Source of the DNA: JBBIND01 sp037444075
Lineage (GTDB): Bacteria; Acidobacteriota; Terriglobia; Bryobacterales; Bryobacteraceae
Reading direction: 5' to 3'
Assembly (NCBI GenBank): GCA_037444075.1
Contig: JBBIND010000006.1
Span: forward strand, 32,204-96,203
DNA length: 64,000 nt
Shown here: positions 1 to 8,669 of the stretch, piece by piece
Layout: the number at the start of each line of letters is the position of its first letter
How positions within the stretch are numbered: the stretch's first letter is position 1
Made by a program: the position numbers and the translations under genes
Notes under the pieces: generated by a model
Seen by the model: the letters and a program-made list of their open reading frames with translations, nothing else
The model's database searches: none
What the model was told of the DNA's origin: nothing

Positions 1-309
1 GTGGCGCCGGGTGGCGATTTCCTGACGGATCCCGGGCAGGCGTTGGGGAGTCTGCCGCGCCGCTCGCTGCCCGCCGGGACAACGCTGCGCCGCGTCTGGC
101 TGCGTATACCGGACGACGTGGAGCGCGGGAGCCGCGTGGCAGTGACCGTCCGCAGCGGCGGCGCGATTCTGCGCCTGGAGGGGCTGGCTGAAACAGCCGG
201 CCGTGTGGGGGACCGCGTCATGGTGAAGAACCTGGCCAGCGGCAGGCGTTTCGCCGCCACCGTGGAAGCCCCCGGCGAGGTAGCCGTACGAACCGGAGTA
301 GATCGATGA
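1..309 (+). CDS. flgA: FlgA, flagellar P-ring assembly chaperone (C-terminal part)
   Basis: Periplasmic chaperone for FlgI during P-ring assembly. Only the C-terminal ~100 residues are inside the window. They match the SAF-type domain of FlgA: a GTTLRRVWLRIPDDVERGS-like entry into the domain, then VAVTVRSGGAILRLEGLAE and a closing VGDRVMVKN. A GTG codon at position 1 is in frame, but FlgA is normally about twice this length, so the true start lies upstream. The stop overlaps the flgH start (ATGA at 306-309), which shows translational coupling. The gene order flgA-flgH-flgI supports the call. Confidence 0.85.
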   Translation: MAPGGDFLTDPGQALGSLPRRSLPAGTTLRRVWLRIPDDVERGSRVAVTVRSGGAILRLEGLAETAGRVGDRVMVKNLASGRRFAATVEAPGEVAVRTGVDR

Positions 310-1004
310 GACTGTCAAGGAAATGCTTTGCTTGCGCCGTGGCCCTGTGGCTGACCGCGCTGGCGCCCGCCGGCGAGGGACGCAAAGGCGAGCGGCTGAC
401 CCCGCTCGAAAAATACGTCCAGGAGGCCCAGGCACGCGCGGAAGCGCAGCCGGCCTCACCCGGATCGATTTACGCCTCCGGTGGGCGTCTGGCCGATCTC
501 GGGCGTGACCTGCGGGCGTCACAGGTGGACGACATCGTCACCATCGTCGTGGCGGACCGTGCTTCCGCGGTGGCTCGGGGCACGACCAACTCGGCTCGCA
601 AGTCTTCCGCCAGGGCGGGCATAGGGGCCTTGCTGGGACCGACTGAGGTGGGCGGCAGGGCGGCCGATCTCGCCCGGTTGGGCGGAGAGAGCGAACTGCA
701 AGGTGAGGGCGAAACCAGCCGGTCGAGCGTCCTGATGACGACGCTCTCCGCCCGGGTGACGAATGTGCTGCCGAACGGAAACCTGGTGGTTGAGGGCGGC
801 AAGGACATATGGATCAACTCCGAACGCCAGCACGTGAGTGTGCGGGGCGTGATCCGCTGGAACGATTTGGGCGCGGGCAACATGGTCCGCTCGGACCGGC
901 TGTCGCAGCTCGAGGTGCGTGTGAACGGCAAAGGCGTGGTGGGAGATGCCGTAAGGCGGCCGAACTTCCTTTACCGGTTGTTGCTGGGCTTGCTGCCTTT
1001 CTAG
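306..1004 (+). CDS. flgH: FlgH, flagellar L-ring protein
   Basis: Forms the outer-membrane L ring around the flagellar rod. The 232-residue product has family hallmarks: SIYASGGRLADLGRDLRA near residue 55, VDDIVTIVVAD, a VLPNGNLVVEGGKDIWIN segment and the C-terminal VRSDRLSQLEVRVNGKG block. The N-terminus (RKCFACAVALWLTALAPAG) is a signal peptide, but no canonical lipobox is visible, unlike the usual FlgH lipoprotein. The start overlaps the flgA stop by 4 nt. A 104-nt gap follows before flgI; I see no gene in it. Confidence 0.93.
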   Translation: MRLSRKCFACAVALWLTALAPAGEGRKGERLTPLEKYVQEAQARAEAQPASPGSIYASGGRLADLGRDLRASQVDDIVTIVVADRASAVARGTTNSARKSSARAGIGALLGPTEVGGRAADLARLGGESELQGEGETSRSSVLMTTLSARVTNVLPNGNLVVEGGKDIWINSERQHVSVRGVIRWNDLGAGNMVRSDRLSQLEVRVNGKGVVGDAVRRPNFLYRLLLGLLPF

Positions 1005-1108
1005 GGATCGCGCATGAATCCGGTTGTTGCCCGCCTTTCGAGCCCGTCAGCGGATAGCTCGGAGGTAGCCGGCATTGCGCGGCGGCGATTTGAAGCCAGC
1101 CTAGCGAA

Positions 1109-2236
1109 TTGCGTGAGGTGAGCGTGCAAAGACTGAAGAGAATCGTGGCGGTGCAACTGATGGGCCTGGTGTGTGTGGCCGCTCCGCTGGGAGCGGCCAC
1201 GCGCCTTAAGGACCTGGCCCTGCTCGAAGGAGTGCGCGACAACCAACTCATAGGCTATGGCTTGGTAGTGGGGCTGGCGGGCACAGGCGACAAGCGGCAA
1301 ACGGTGTTCTCCGCGCAAACGCTGGCCAACCTGCTCGAACGCATGGGCGTCTCCGTGCCGCCGGCGGCGATCCTGGTACGAAATACGGCTGCCGTCATGG
1401 TGACCACCAATCTGCCGCCCTTCGCGCAGCCCGGTGTCCGCATCGACATTACCGTGGGGGCGATTGGCGACTCCACCAACCTGCAAGGAGGGCTGCTGCT
1501 GCTCACACCGCTCAAAGGCGCTGACGGGCAGGTGTACGCCGTAGCTCAAGGCCCCGTGGTGACGGGTGGCTTCGTAGCGGGACGCGGAGGGAATTCGCAG
1601 ACCCTCAACCACCCCACGGCGGGGCGTATCCCGAACGGCGCTATTGTGGAACGCGGCGCGCCGACGGTGGCGCCCGGCGAGCGGCTGAGGTGGCAGTTGC
1701 GCCAGTCCGATTTCACCACGGCGGCGCGCATCGCCGCCGCCGTGAACCAGCGCTATGGCGAGGAAGGCAAACCCGTGGCGCGAGCCGAAAACGCCGCCCT
1801 GGTAAGCGTGGATGTGCCGGGCGCCTTTCAGGGGAGGCCGGTGGAATTCGTGGCCGAACTCGAAAGCCTGACCGTGGCAGCGGACCGGCCGGCCAGAATC
1901 GTTGTGAATGAGCGCACCGGAACAGTGGTCCTCGGCAAGCAGGTGCAAATAGCACCGGTCAGCATCCTCCACGGGGCTCTTACAGTGGAGGTCCGCACGA
2001 CGTTGGCGGTTTCCCAGCCACAGCCGTTCTCGGGCGGAGAAACGGCCGTGGTCCCGGATGTGAACGTGGAGGCGCGCGAGGAGCGGGCGCGCCATGTTGT
2101 GCTGCAGCCGGAAGCCACGGTGGAAGACCTGGTGAAGGCTTTGCTGGCCATCGGGTCCACGCCGCGCGATGTCATCGCCATCTTGCAGAACCTGAGAGCG
2201 GCGGGCGCATTGACGGCCGAGCTGGAGGTGATTTGA
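1109..2236 (+). CDS. flgI: FlgI, flagellar P-ring protein
   Basis: Periplasmic P-ring subunit, 375 residues, the usual family size. Strong landmarks are RLKDLALLEGVRDNQLIGYG at residues 31-50, GLAGTGDK, the SIGDST-like GAIGDSTNLQGGLLLLTPL block and the C-terminal ATVEDLVKALLAIGSTPRDV. A signal peptide ends near GAAT. The start is uncertain: TTG at 1109 is used, while GTG at 1118 or 1124 is also possible, the latter just after GAGGTGA. An in-frame stop at 1091 excludes a longer form. The next gene follows after one base. Confidence 0.94.
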   Translation: MREVSVQRLKRIVAVQLMGLVCVAAPLGAATRLKDLALLEGVRDNQLIGYGLVVGLAGTGDKRQTVFSAQTLANLLERMGVSVPPAAILVRNTAAVMVTTNLPPFAQPGVRIDITVGAIGDSTNLQGGLLLLTPLKGADGQVYAVAQGPVVTGGFVAGRGGNSQTLNHPTAGRIPNGAIVERGAPTVAPGERLRWQLRQSDFTTAARIAAAVNQRYGEEGKPVARAENAALVSVDVPGAFQGRPVEFVAELESLTVAADRPARIVVNERTGTVVLGKQVQIAPVSILHGALTVEVRTTLAVSQPQPFSGGETAVVPDVNVEAREERARHVVLQPEATVEDLVKALLAIGSTPRDVIAILQNLRAAGALTAELEVI

Positions 2237-2237
2237 C

Positions 2238-2585
2238 GTGAAACTGGGAGCTGTTTCGAGCGATCTTCTGCTGGCGGGCGCCGGGGAGTCCGCCGCTCCG
2301 GCCAAGGCAGACCGGGAGCGCCTGGAGCGCGTCGCAGCCGAGTTCGAAGCCCTGCTGCTCGCCCAAATGCTCCGTTCGGCGCGCGAGTCGGGCGAGGGCG
2401 ACGCGATGACCGGCGGCGGGAAAAGTTCCGCCTCCATGACGGACTTCGCGGAGCAGCATCTGGCCCAGGCTCTGGCCGCGCAAGGCGGTCTTGGCCTCGC
2501 ATCACTGGTGGTACAGGGTCTGGAACGGGATCCAAAAAGTCAGCGGGAATCACGTGGCTGGCCGATAAGACGTCCAGATGACTGA
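2238..2585 (+). CDS. FlgJ-like rod-binding protein without muramidase domain
   Basis: 115 residues covering only the rod-binding half of FlgJ: VAAEFEALLLAQMLRSARES at about residues 32-51, then a GGGKSSASMTDFAEQHLAQALAAQGGLGLA segment. The peptidoglycan-hydrolase half of enterobacterial FlgJ is absent, as in many other phyla where another enzyme clears the wall for the rod. Start GTG at 2238 has a strong Shine-Dalgarno GGAGGTG at 2224-2230, inside the end of flgI. The 3' end overlaps the next start by 8 nt and contains a sigma-28-like promoter for that gene. Confidence 0.85.
   Translation: MKLGAVSSDLLLAGAGESAAPAKADRERLERVAAEFEALLLAQMLRSARESGEGDAMTGGGKSSASMTDFAEQHLAQALAAQGGLGLASLVVQGLERDPKSQRESRGWPIRRPDD
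2548..2569 (+). promoter_or_regulatory. Sigma-28 (FliA)-type promoter for the flgM-like gene
   Basis: GCCGATAA at 2561-2568 is an exact match to the FliA -10 element. It lies within AATC-N4-GGCTGGCCGATAAG, a block repeated with identical spacing upstream of flaG (9921-9942, minus strand). The -35 region is poor compared with the enterobacterial TAAA. The expected transcription start is about 2574-2576, immediately before the flgM-like ATG. Confidence 0.6.
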
Positions 2586-2850
2586 TTCTTTCGTCATTCG
2601 CCATTCCCCTTTGTCCGGCGGCACTGGTGTCGACCAGCTGCGCCTGGACACCGCAAGGCACCGTCCCACGCGACCTTCCATGAGAGGCCACAACGACAAG
2701 GTCGATTTGTCAGGCGTTCTGCTGACCATGCAGAGCATGACCGAGCAGAGGATAGAGAACATCTCGCACCGTCTCGAGGCGCGAGCCTACCACGTCAGCC
2801 CGCTGGCCATCAGCGCGAAGATCGTCGAAAACCACCTGGAAGATTTCTAG
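2578..2850 (+). CDS. flgM: FlgM-like anti-sigma-28 factor
   Basis: 90 residues. The C-terminal half resembles the sigma-binding helices of FlgM: DKVDLSGVLLTM, then RIENISHRLEARAYHVSPLA and AKIVENHL. FlgM holds the flagellar sigma factor FliA inactive until the hook-basal body is complete and is then secreted. ATG 2578 overlaps the flgJ-like stop by 8 nt and gives a family-typical length; ATG 2680 is the alternative. There is no Shine-Dalgarno at 2578. Position at the end of a basal-body operon and its own FliA-type promoter both fit FlgM. Similarity is modest, so the call is probable rather than certain. Confidence 0.68.
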   Translation: MTDSFVIRHSPLSGGTGVDQLRLDTARHRPTRPSMRGHNDKVDLSGVLLTMQSMTEQRIENISHRLEARAYHVSPLAISAKIVENHLEDF

Positions 2851-2967
2851 CCGGCTGCTCGCACGGAGAGCACAGTGCCGGGCGGCGCGTTCCGGACCCG
2901 AGCCGGATCACTGCCTGCGCTCCCTGGAAGCCTGGTGCGAACACACGAAGCGAACCCCAGCCTCGGC

Positions 2968-3648
2968 TCAGAGCTCGGTTTCGGCTTCCTGGACCAGACC
3001 GTCCCGGTTCAGCAAGTGAATCTCTTTGCCGGCGATGCGCAGCAACCCTTCCGCCTGAAAACGGCTGAGGTTGCGCGAAACCACTTCCCTCACCGTGCCC
3101 AGCCGCGAGGCCAGTTCCTGGTGGGTCATGGCAAGCGGGAACCTCTCGGACTGAGCCCCCGCGCTGAGTTCCAAAAGCAGCGAAGCGAGCCTTTGCCTGA
3201 CACTGCCGAACGTCACCAGTTCGATCAAGCCCACCAGTTGCCGGAGGCGCTTGCCGACCGCCCCCAAAATCTTCAGAGCCACGGCGGGATGCTGACTGCA
3301 CACCTGCTGGAAGTCCCGCGTGCCGATGAACGCCGCCACGACCGGCTCGAGCGCCGTAACGCTGGCCGGGTAGGGACCGCCGTCGAAGAGCGGCACTTCT
3401 GCGACGCTCGAAGGCGCGGATTCGATGGCCAGCGTGACTTCCCGCCCCGAGGAAGAAGTCTTGAAGATCTTCACGCTCCCCTCGAGGATCAGGTAGATTC
3501 CCTGGCAGTCCTCACCCTCGATGAACAGCGTTTCGCCGGCGCCGTAGCGGCGCCCGAGGCAGCGCTGGGATAAGGCCTGGATTTCGCCGGAGGTGAGTCC
3601 GGCCAGCAGCGGTACCTGGCCGAGCCGCTGGTTTCTGGCGCTTTGCAT
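2968..3648 (-). CDS. Crp/Fnr-family transcriptional regulator
   Basis: 226 residues. The N-terminal cyclic-nucleotide-binding fold runs from QVPLLAGLTSGEIQALSQRC through ETLFIEGEDCQGIYLILEGS. A long dimerisation helix follows, then a Crp-type winged helix (MTHQELASRLGTVREVVSRN, about residues 168-187). There is no N-terminal cysteine cluster, so it is not an oxygen-sensing FNR; the effector is unknown. Start ATG 3648 is chosen because upstream in-frame codons translate into low-complexity shadow sequence antisense to the barrel gene. It lies 56 nt downstream of the barrel gene on the same strand, so it is probably co-transcribed with the cytochrome locus and may control it. Confidence 0.85.
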   Translation of the reverse strand: MQSARNQRLGQVPLLAGLTSGEIQALSQRCLGRRYGAGETLFIEGEDCQGIYLILEGSVKIFKTSSSGREVTLAIESAPSSVAEVPLFDGGPYPASVTALEPVVAAFIGTRDFQQVCSQHPAVALKILGAVGKRLRQLVGLIELVTFGSVRQRLASLLLELSAGAQSERFPLAMTHQELASRLGTVREVVSRNLSRFQAEGLLRIAGKEIHLLNRDGLVQEAETEL

Positions 3649-3704
3649 TCGCCTACTTATCCTAGCAACCCGGCCAAACCCGCGGCTGGTCAGACACGAA
3701 TGAA

Positions 3705-5627
3705 CTACAGGACCAACCGCAATCCGGTTACGAAGTGATGCGTGCGGAAACCCTCGAAACTGAACAGCGTCTGGGACATGCCGTAGTAGCGCCACTCGGC
3801 GAACCCGTGCACGTTCGGACTCACGGGGACGACGAAACGGCCGAGGGGTTGATAGTACTTCGTCGGGCGGCTGCCGCTCGAAACGAACATGGAACCACCC
3901 ACGCTGATTTTCGGAACCGACTGATTCATAGCCGGCAAGGTCAGGTCCAACAACGCCGTGGCGCTGTGCGCGTTGTCGCGGTAGAGGGAACGGTTGACCG
4001 CTATCGGGAAGGGCGCCAGGAAGTTGATGTCCGAGCGCAGCGACGACCGCGTGTAGTCCGCGAGGAGGCTGACTCTCTTGCCTCCGCCGGGTGTCCACAG
4101 CATTGACAAGCTCCCGGCGCGGCTTTCGAAGTCGTAGTTGATGCCCCGGGTCGGGTTTTCGTTGTCGAGCCAGGAGAAATTGGCCGAAACGAGCAGCGAA
4201 CTGAGCACCTGCACACGCCCCCTGGCGCGAAGTTGCTGGTAGTCGTGCAGGCTGGTCCGGAAGTAACTACGGTCGGCGGAAGAGCCTTCGTAGTCCAGGT
4301 TGAACATCACCCGCCTCACCGGGCGCACGTTGACGCCAGCCAGAGCCACGTGACGCTTCAACTCGCCGGCATTGGACGGCCCAATGAAGCTGATTCGCGG
4401 AGTGCGCGTGGAAGCATCCCCCCAGACGTACCGATGACCGGCGCGCAGGGTCAGTTTGGAAGTGGCATCCAGCAGGATGTCCAACTGCTGACGGTTGTAA
4501 TTCAGCGCCAGCCGGTCCAGGCCGAACAGCGTCCCCAGCTGAGCCGCAGTGCCGATCAACATCTGCTCACTGAGCATGGCCGAGGAGGCATTGTGGAAGC
4601 GGTCCGTCATCCAGGACTCCCGGATGCGCAACCGCCGCCATGGCCTTAACTCCGCCGTGAATCCCCCGGATGAGTGCGGCTGCTTGGCGGAAGCCGTCAC
4701 CAGGTTCTGGAAGGTGTTCAAAAACTGCGTGCTGCCCAAATAAAAGAGTCCGGCAGCGTTGGCCTTGTAGTCGACGTCGCTCTTCGGGCGGCTGTACAGG
4801 AACGACCCGCTCAGATCCAGCCAGGAGAACGGCGAAGCCGTCACAAGGCCTTTGCTGTACATGCTCTCCCCGCGAACCTCGTAGAGCTGCTCAAGATTTC
4901 TGAGGAGCAGCTGCTGGCCGAAGAGCGTAGACGAGCGGTTGCCGAGGTTGTTGTCACCCGCGGTATGCACCCGTTGGTCGTCTTCAAAGTAGGCGCCACC
5001 CTGCTCCACCGTGACGTGGAAGCGGCTCAGTTCCAGCCTTACTCCGCCCCGGAAGTGGTTCGTCTTGTCGCGCAAGCCAGTGGCCACCGGGTACTCGTTC
5101 CCGTTGGCCACGAACGGCGTGATTCCAGTGCCAAAGCCGGAGTCGCGGGTGTAGCCGAAGAAAGGAGTAACCCGTTTTCCCGGCCGCAATTCAAGATCGA
5201 TGCCGACGTAGCGGCGCCGCATATCGAAGGACCGCTGGTTCACCAGGTTGCCGCGTTGGATGAAGGGATTGGCGAAGGAAGGCAGGTAGTTGAAGTAATC
5301 GATGTTCCGGTAATCGACGATGAGACGGTACGTGCCGCGCCGCTCGGCATCGATGCGGGTGGTGTTGTAGGGATCACCGCCCCAGTGGCTGCCGGAGACC
5401 GAGAGCCGGTCAAACACGCCGGCATCCTGCACGACGAAATCAAAGGCGCGGAGTTTCGGCCCCTCGCCAAGATTCACCACGCTGCGGTAAGTGTCGGAAT
5501 GGCCGGCCACGGTGGAGACCCACCGATAGCCCGCTTCCAGGCTGCCGGTGATCTTCTTGTCGGAGGCAGGGGCGTCCTGCGCGGCCACAAGAAATGGCAT
5601 CAGCGGGATAAACAGTAGTCTCTTCAT
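3705..5627 (-). CDS. MtrB/PioB-like outer-membrane beta-barrel (cytochrome sheath)
   Basis: 640 residues with a signal peptide (MKRLLFIPLMPFLVAAQ) and amphipathic beta-strand repeats to the C-terminus, which ends GFRTHHFVTGLRLVL. Features such as SLEAGYRWVSTVAG, a YRLIVDYRNIDYFNYLPS segment and RDKTNHFRGGVRLELSRFH fit the decaheme-associated MtrB/PioB porins, which insulate an MtrA-type cytochrome through the outer membrane. The N-terminal CxxC motif of Shewanella MtrB is absent. ATG 5627 overlaps the decaheme stop by 4 nt, so the two are translationally coupled. The family call rests on context plus barrel character; another large barrel family is possible. Confidence 0.7.
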   Translation of the reverse strand: MKRLLFIPLMPFLVAAQDAPASDKKITGSLEAGYRWVSTVAGHSDTYRSVVNLGEGPKLRAFDFVVQDAGVFDRLSVSGSHWGGDPYNTTRIDAERRGTYRLIVDYRNIDYFNYLPSFANPFIQRGNLVNQRSFDMRRRYVGIDLELRPGKRVTPFFGYTRDSGFGTGITPFVANGNEYPVATGLRDKTNHFRGGVRLELSRFHVTVEQGGAYFEDDQRVHTAGDNNLGNRSSTLFGQQLLLRNLEQLYEVRGESMYSKGLVTASPFSWLDLSGSFLYSRPKSDVDYKANAAGLFYLGSTQFLNTFQNLVTASAKQPHSSGGFTAELRPWRRLRIRESWMTDRFHNASSAMLSEQMLIGTAAQLGTLFGLDRLALNYNRQQLDILLDATSKLTLRAGHRYVWGDASTRTPRISFIGPSNAGELKRHVALAGVNVRPVRRVMFNLDYEGSSADRSYFRTSLHDYQQLRARGRVQVLSSLLVSANFSWLDNENPTRGINYDFESRAGSLSMLWTPGGGKRVSLLADYTRSSLRSDINFLAPFPIAVNRSLYRDNAHSATALLDLTLPAMNQSVPKISVGGSMFVSSGSRPTKYYQPLGRFVVPVSPNVHGFAEWRYYGMSQTLFSFEGFRTHHFVTGLRLVL

Positions 5628-6544
5628 CGCAGCAATGTCCGGTTGGTTTGTGATCCGTGGATCTTCAGGTGACAGGTTGTGCACTGGCGGAAACGCGGGC
5701 TCCGCATATCATGGATAGCCGGCGGGAGGCCGCCAAGCGCCGAACTTGTGGGTTGGGCGATATTGGCATGGCATTCCAGGCACTGTGCTCCAATATCCTG
5801 ACGTGTCAGCATCCTCGGGTTGGCTGAGCCGTGCGGTTCGTGACAGGAGGAGCAGCCTTCCAGTCTCACGGGAGCGTGCTCATACACAAAGGGTCCCCGC
5901 TTGTCGCCATGGCAACGGAAACAGTTCGGTTCGTTAGCCGAGACGGTCTGGATGTTCTTCGGAAGGAAGCTGCCGTGCGGGTTGTGACAATCCACGCACG
6001 TCATGGCGCCCTGCCCCAACTTGTGACCGTGAGGCCGCTGAAAACTGGCCCAGACGTCCGTGTGACACCCGGCGCATTGGCGGTTCACCCGTACGGCGCG
6101 TGTGCTGCCCGCCTCGCGGGTTTCCGCCGCGTGAACCGTGTGGCAAGCGGCACAGCTAACTTCGTTGCGGCCGTGACCGCCTCGTATCCGTCCCACCTGG
6201 CTGGACGTATTCGCGTGGCACTGCAGGCAGCTGCGGTCCACGCTGGAAGGGCTGGCCTTGGCGGGGTTCAGGATGTCGCCGGCTTCAGCCGACTCAGCAT
6301 GTTTGGCGCCCGGACCGTGGCAGCCTTCACAGGCCCGGCCCTCCCAACCCCGCTTCTTATCTTTATCCACGGAGGCGTGCGCATTGCGCTGGAAGGCCTT
6401 GTAAATGTCTTCATGACAGGCCATGCACAGCTCGCTGCCGGCGTAACCGGCAGGCAGGCTTTGGGAGGCCGACAGGAGGAAGGGAAGCAGGCAAAGGGCC
6501 GCCGTAGCGGCGGCCCTTTGCCAGAGAACGCGTCTCTGCGTCAT
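5624..6544 (-). CDS. DmsE/MtrA-type periplasmic decaheme cytochrome c
   Basis: 306 residues with a signal peptide (AAATAALCLLPFLLSASQS) and exactly ten CxxCH heme sites: CMACH, CEGCH, CLQCH, CAACH, CAGCH, CVDCH, CFRCH, CSSCH, CLECH and CTTCH. Ten hemes over about 300 residues is the MtrA/DmsE/PioA pattern, a heme wire that sits inside the MtrB barrel and passes electrons across the outer membrane. The segments YAGSELCMACHEDIYKAFQR and QGAMTCVDCHNPHGS are typical of the family. It lies 16 nt after the OmcA/MtrC gene and overlaps the barrel gene by 4 nt, so the three form one operon. Confidence 0.92.
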   Translation of the reverse strand: MTQRRVLWQRAAATAALCLLPFLLSASQSLPAGYAGSELCMACHEDIYKAFQRNAHASVDKDKKRGWEGRACEGCHGPGAKHAESAEAGDILNPAKASPSSVDRSCLQCHANTSSQVGRIRGGHGRNEVSCAACHTVHAAETREAGSTRAVRVNRQCAGCHTDVWASFQRPHGHKLGQGAMTCVDCHNPHGSFLPKNIQTVSANEPNCFRCHGDKRGPFVYEHAPVRLEGCSSCHEPHGSANPRMLTRQDIGAQCLECHANIAQPTSSALGGLPPAIHDMRSPRFRQCTTCHLKIHGSQTNRTLLR

Positions 6545-6560
6545 GTGATTACGCTTCTAT

Positions 6561-8606
6561 CTAGCGTGCGTGTACCCGAGGCACGGAGAACTGGCTGTTG
6601 CCTCCGTGGCAGGTGGCACAGCTCTCGCCCAAGCTGCTGGTATTCGCCAACGCGTGGGACGCCACATAGACCTGCGAGTGGCATCCGGTACAGGCAGCCG
6701 TGATCGGGCCGACAGGGTTGATGGGACCACGCGGGTCAACCACCGGCAGCAGGTTGGCCGGAAGCGGCAGCCGCTCAGAATTGTTCACGTGGCAACCGAT
6801 GCAATCCTGACGGAAACCGGGGTAGTTGACGTCCGAGTAGCTGTGTTCGACGTTGCCGAAGCCATACAAGGAGTACGGGAAAGCCAGCGCCCGGCCAGTG
6901 TGTATACGGTGGGACATCAACCTCATGTCGATGGACTCGGCCGGACGGCGGTCAGCCGGACGGCGAGCCGTATCGGTCATGGTCGGGTTGTGGCACAACA
7001 CGCACTGTTCAATCGTGTTGCGGTTGCTGCCGTGCAGGCTCAGGCTGAAGTGGCAGGCATTGCATTTGGCCAGGCTCACCACGGTCCGCCGGGGAGCGAC
7101 ACGGGAGCCGTCCACGGAGAAGTGGATCACCTTGTTTTCGCCCGCATCACGCACCGAGCGCTCCTTCACCGTGCCCGCGAGCAGGAAGAAGTTGCGGAAG
7201 CCTTCAATGCCAATGGTGTACGTTCCCCTGGCTCCGGCTGGAATCGCCGCGGTAAAAGTGTAGGTGTGCCGGCCGTCGGCCGTCGCGCGCGCCGCACGGG
7301 CGTCTTCGCTGATGTAGCTGCTGTAATCGCTTGCCGGGCCCGCCATGATGAGCGCCAACCGGTCCATCTCGCTGGCGAGCACTGGACGGCCGCGTTTGTC
7401 TCTCAGGGTAAAGGTTACCGTGGGCCGCCTTCCGGCAGAGCCATCAGCCACGCTGTTCAATTCGAAAACGATGCCCGGCAGGTCACGCGAGAACCGCTCA
7501 ATCGTGTGGGCCCCGGAAATGGAAGCGTCAAACTCGAGTTCGCCTTGAGGCGTATGGCAAACCGCGCACTGCGCGTCGCTCGGTTGCGGCAGGTTGACGT
7601 GCCCGGCGCCGGTGGCGAAATTCACGTCATCATGGCAACCTCTGCAAGCCTGCCGGGAGGGCCGTGTCAGCCATGCCCTTTCCTGCGCGGCTCCCTTGCC
7701 GGTTTCGTGGCAAGCGATGCAGTTGCGCGGCTCGGGCGGGAAGCGGATCTTCGAGTAATCCCAAACCACTTGAGCATTCCCGATGATCTGGTACGGCCTG
7801 CCAGCCTTCACGCTAGGCAGGTTGGCGCCCATGTGGATCTTGTGGGTCATCTCGACCATGTCCACGGTGTTGCCCGTATCCGGGTCGGTCGTCTGGGGTG
7901 TATGGCAAAGCACACAGGTTTCCATGCTCTTGCGGCCGGTGTTGCCGTGGAAGCGCATGTCCTGGTGGCACTTGTTGCAGGTGACTGTACGGATCACGTC
8001 ACGCGTCACCGTCACTCTGCTCCCATCCGGGACGAAATTGAAGGCGGTGTCCGCCAGGTTGATCCCGAGATCGAACTCCGTCAGGTTACGGTTGGACCAG
8101 GCGCCGATGGTATGCGTAACGGTCCGGTCATAGCCGGCCGGCAGCCTCGTCCCGAAGGTGTAAACATACTCACCATCCGCAACCATGGTGTGCGTCCCGC
8201 CCGTGTCGGCGCTAGCCTGAGTGGCTGCCACCCTGGTGATAGGGCTCGTCTGCACGCGAGTTGTGTAGGAGAGGTACTGGTTCTGACCTCTCGGGATGCG
8301 GGCAATCATCAGGGAAACAGAAACCGCACCAGGCGTAGTAATTCCAAGGCGGTCCAGAGGCAGACCTCTGGGATCCGTCAGCCGGTATCGGGTCCGCACG
8401 GTACCGTCGGCAGCGATTTCCGCCGAGAGAATCTGAATCCGCAGACCCGGGCGGACGAAATTCACCAGGTTCGGATCAGCGTAAAAAGCCTTGTCAGCGG
8501 CAGTATAAGGTTCGTTGGTGGCGCTAATCAGCGCGGCGGCTCCGGCGACAACTGCCAGGCATACAGCCACGCGTATTGCGGTGGAAACTGCGTTTCTAAA
8601 CTGCAT
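6561..8606 (-). CDS. OmcA/MtrC-family decaheme cytochrome c
   Basis: 681 residues and ten CxxCH sites in two groups of five: about residues 210-350 (CNKCH, CVLCH, CIACH, CRGCH, CAVCH) and 515-665 (CNACH, CVLCH, CIGCH, CTGCH, CATCH), separated by beta-rich domains. This is the alternating beta / pentaheme layout of MtrC/OmcA, the surface terminal reductase for extracellular acceptors. A signal peptide spans residues 1-35; no clear lipobox is seen. ATG 8606 is preceded by AGGAGGG at a suitable distance, which fixes the start. First gene of the electron-conduit operon. Confidence 0.92.
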   Translation of the reverse strand: MQFRNAVSTAIRVAVCLAVVAGAAALISATNEPYTAADKAFYADPNLVNFVRPGLRIQILSAEIAADGTVRTRYRLTDPRGLPLDRLGITTPGAVSVSLMIARIPRGQNQYLSYTTRVQTSPITRVAATQASADTGGTHTMVADGEYVYTFGTRLPAGYDRTVTHTIGAWSNRNLTEFDLGINLADTAFNFVPDGSRVTVTRDVIRTVTCNKCHQDMRFHGNTGRKSMETCVLCHTPQTTDPDTGNTVDMVEMTHKIHMGANLPSVKAGRPYQIIGNAQVVWDYSKIRFPPEPRNCIACHETGKGAAQERAWLTRPSRQACRGCHDDVNFATGAGHVNLPQPSDAQCAVCHTPQGELEFDASISGAHTIERFSRDLPGIVFELNSVADGSAGRRPTVTFTLRDKRGRPVLASEMDRLALIMAGPASDYSSYISEDARAARATADGRHTYTFTAAIPAGARGTYTIGIEGFRNFFLLAGTVKERSVRDAGENKVIHFSVDGSRVAPRRTVVSLAKCNACHFSLSLHGSNRNTIEQCVLCHNPTMTDTARRPADRRPAESIDMRLMSHRIHTGRALAFPYSLYGFGNVEHSYSDVNYPGFRQDCIGCHVNNSERLPLPANLLPVVDPRGPINPVGPITAACTGCHSQVYVASHALANTSSLGESCATCHGGNSQFSVPRVHAR

Positions 8607-8669
8607 TAGAGCCCTCCTGTGGACATTGACATAAGCAAAAAACCACACGCATCAAGGTGGTCATTGCAA

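Noticed and set aside
1001..2437. Long antisense open frame across flgI
   Set aside because: Low-complexity shadow composition with no recognisable domain; the plus-strand flgI is clear.
6570..8609. 679-residue antisense open frame over the OmcA/MtrC gene
   Set aside because: A shadow of the ten-heme gene, arising from high GC; no domain or ribosome site.
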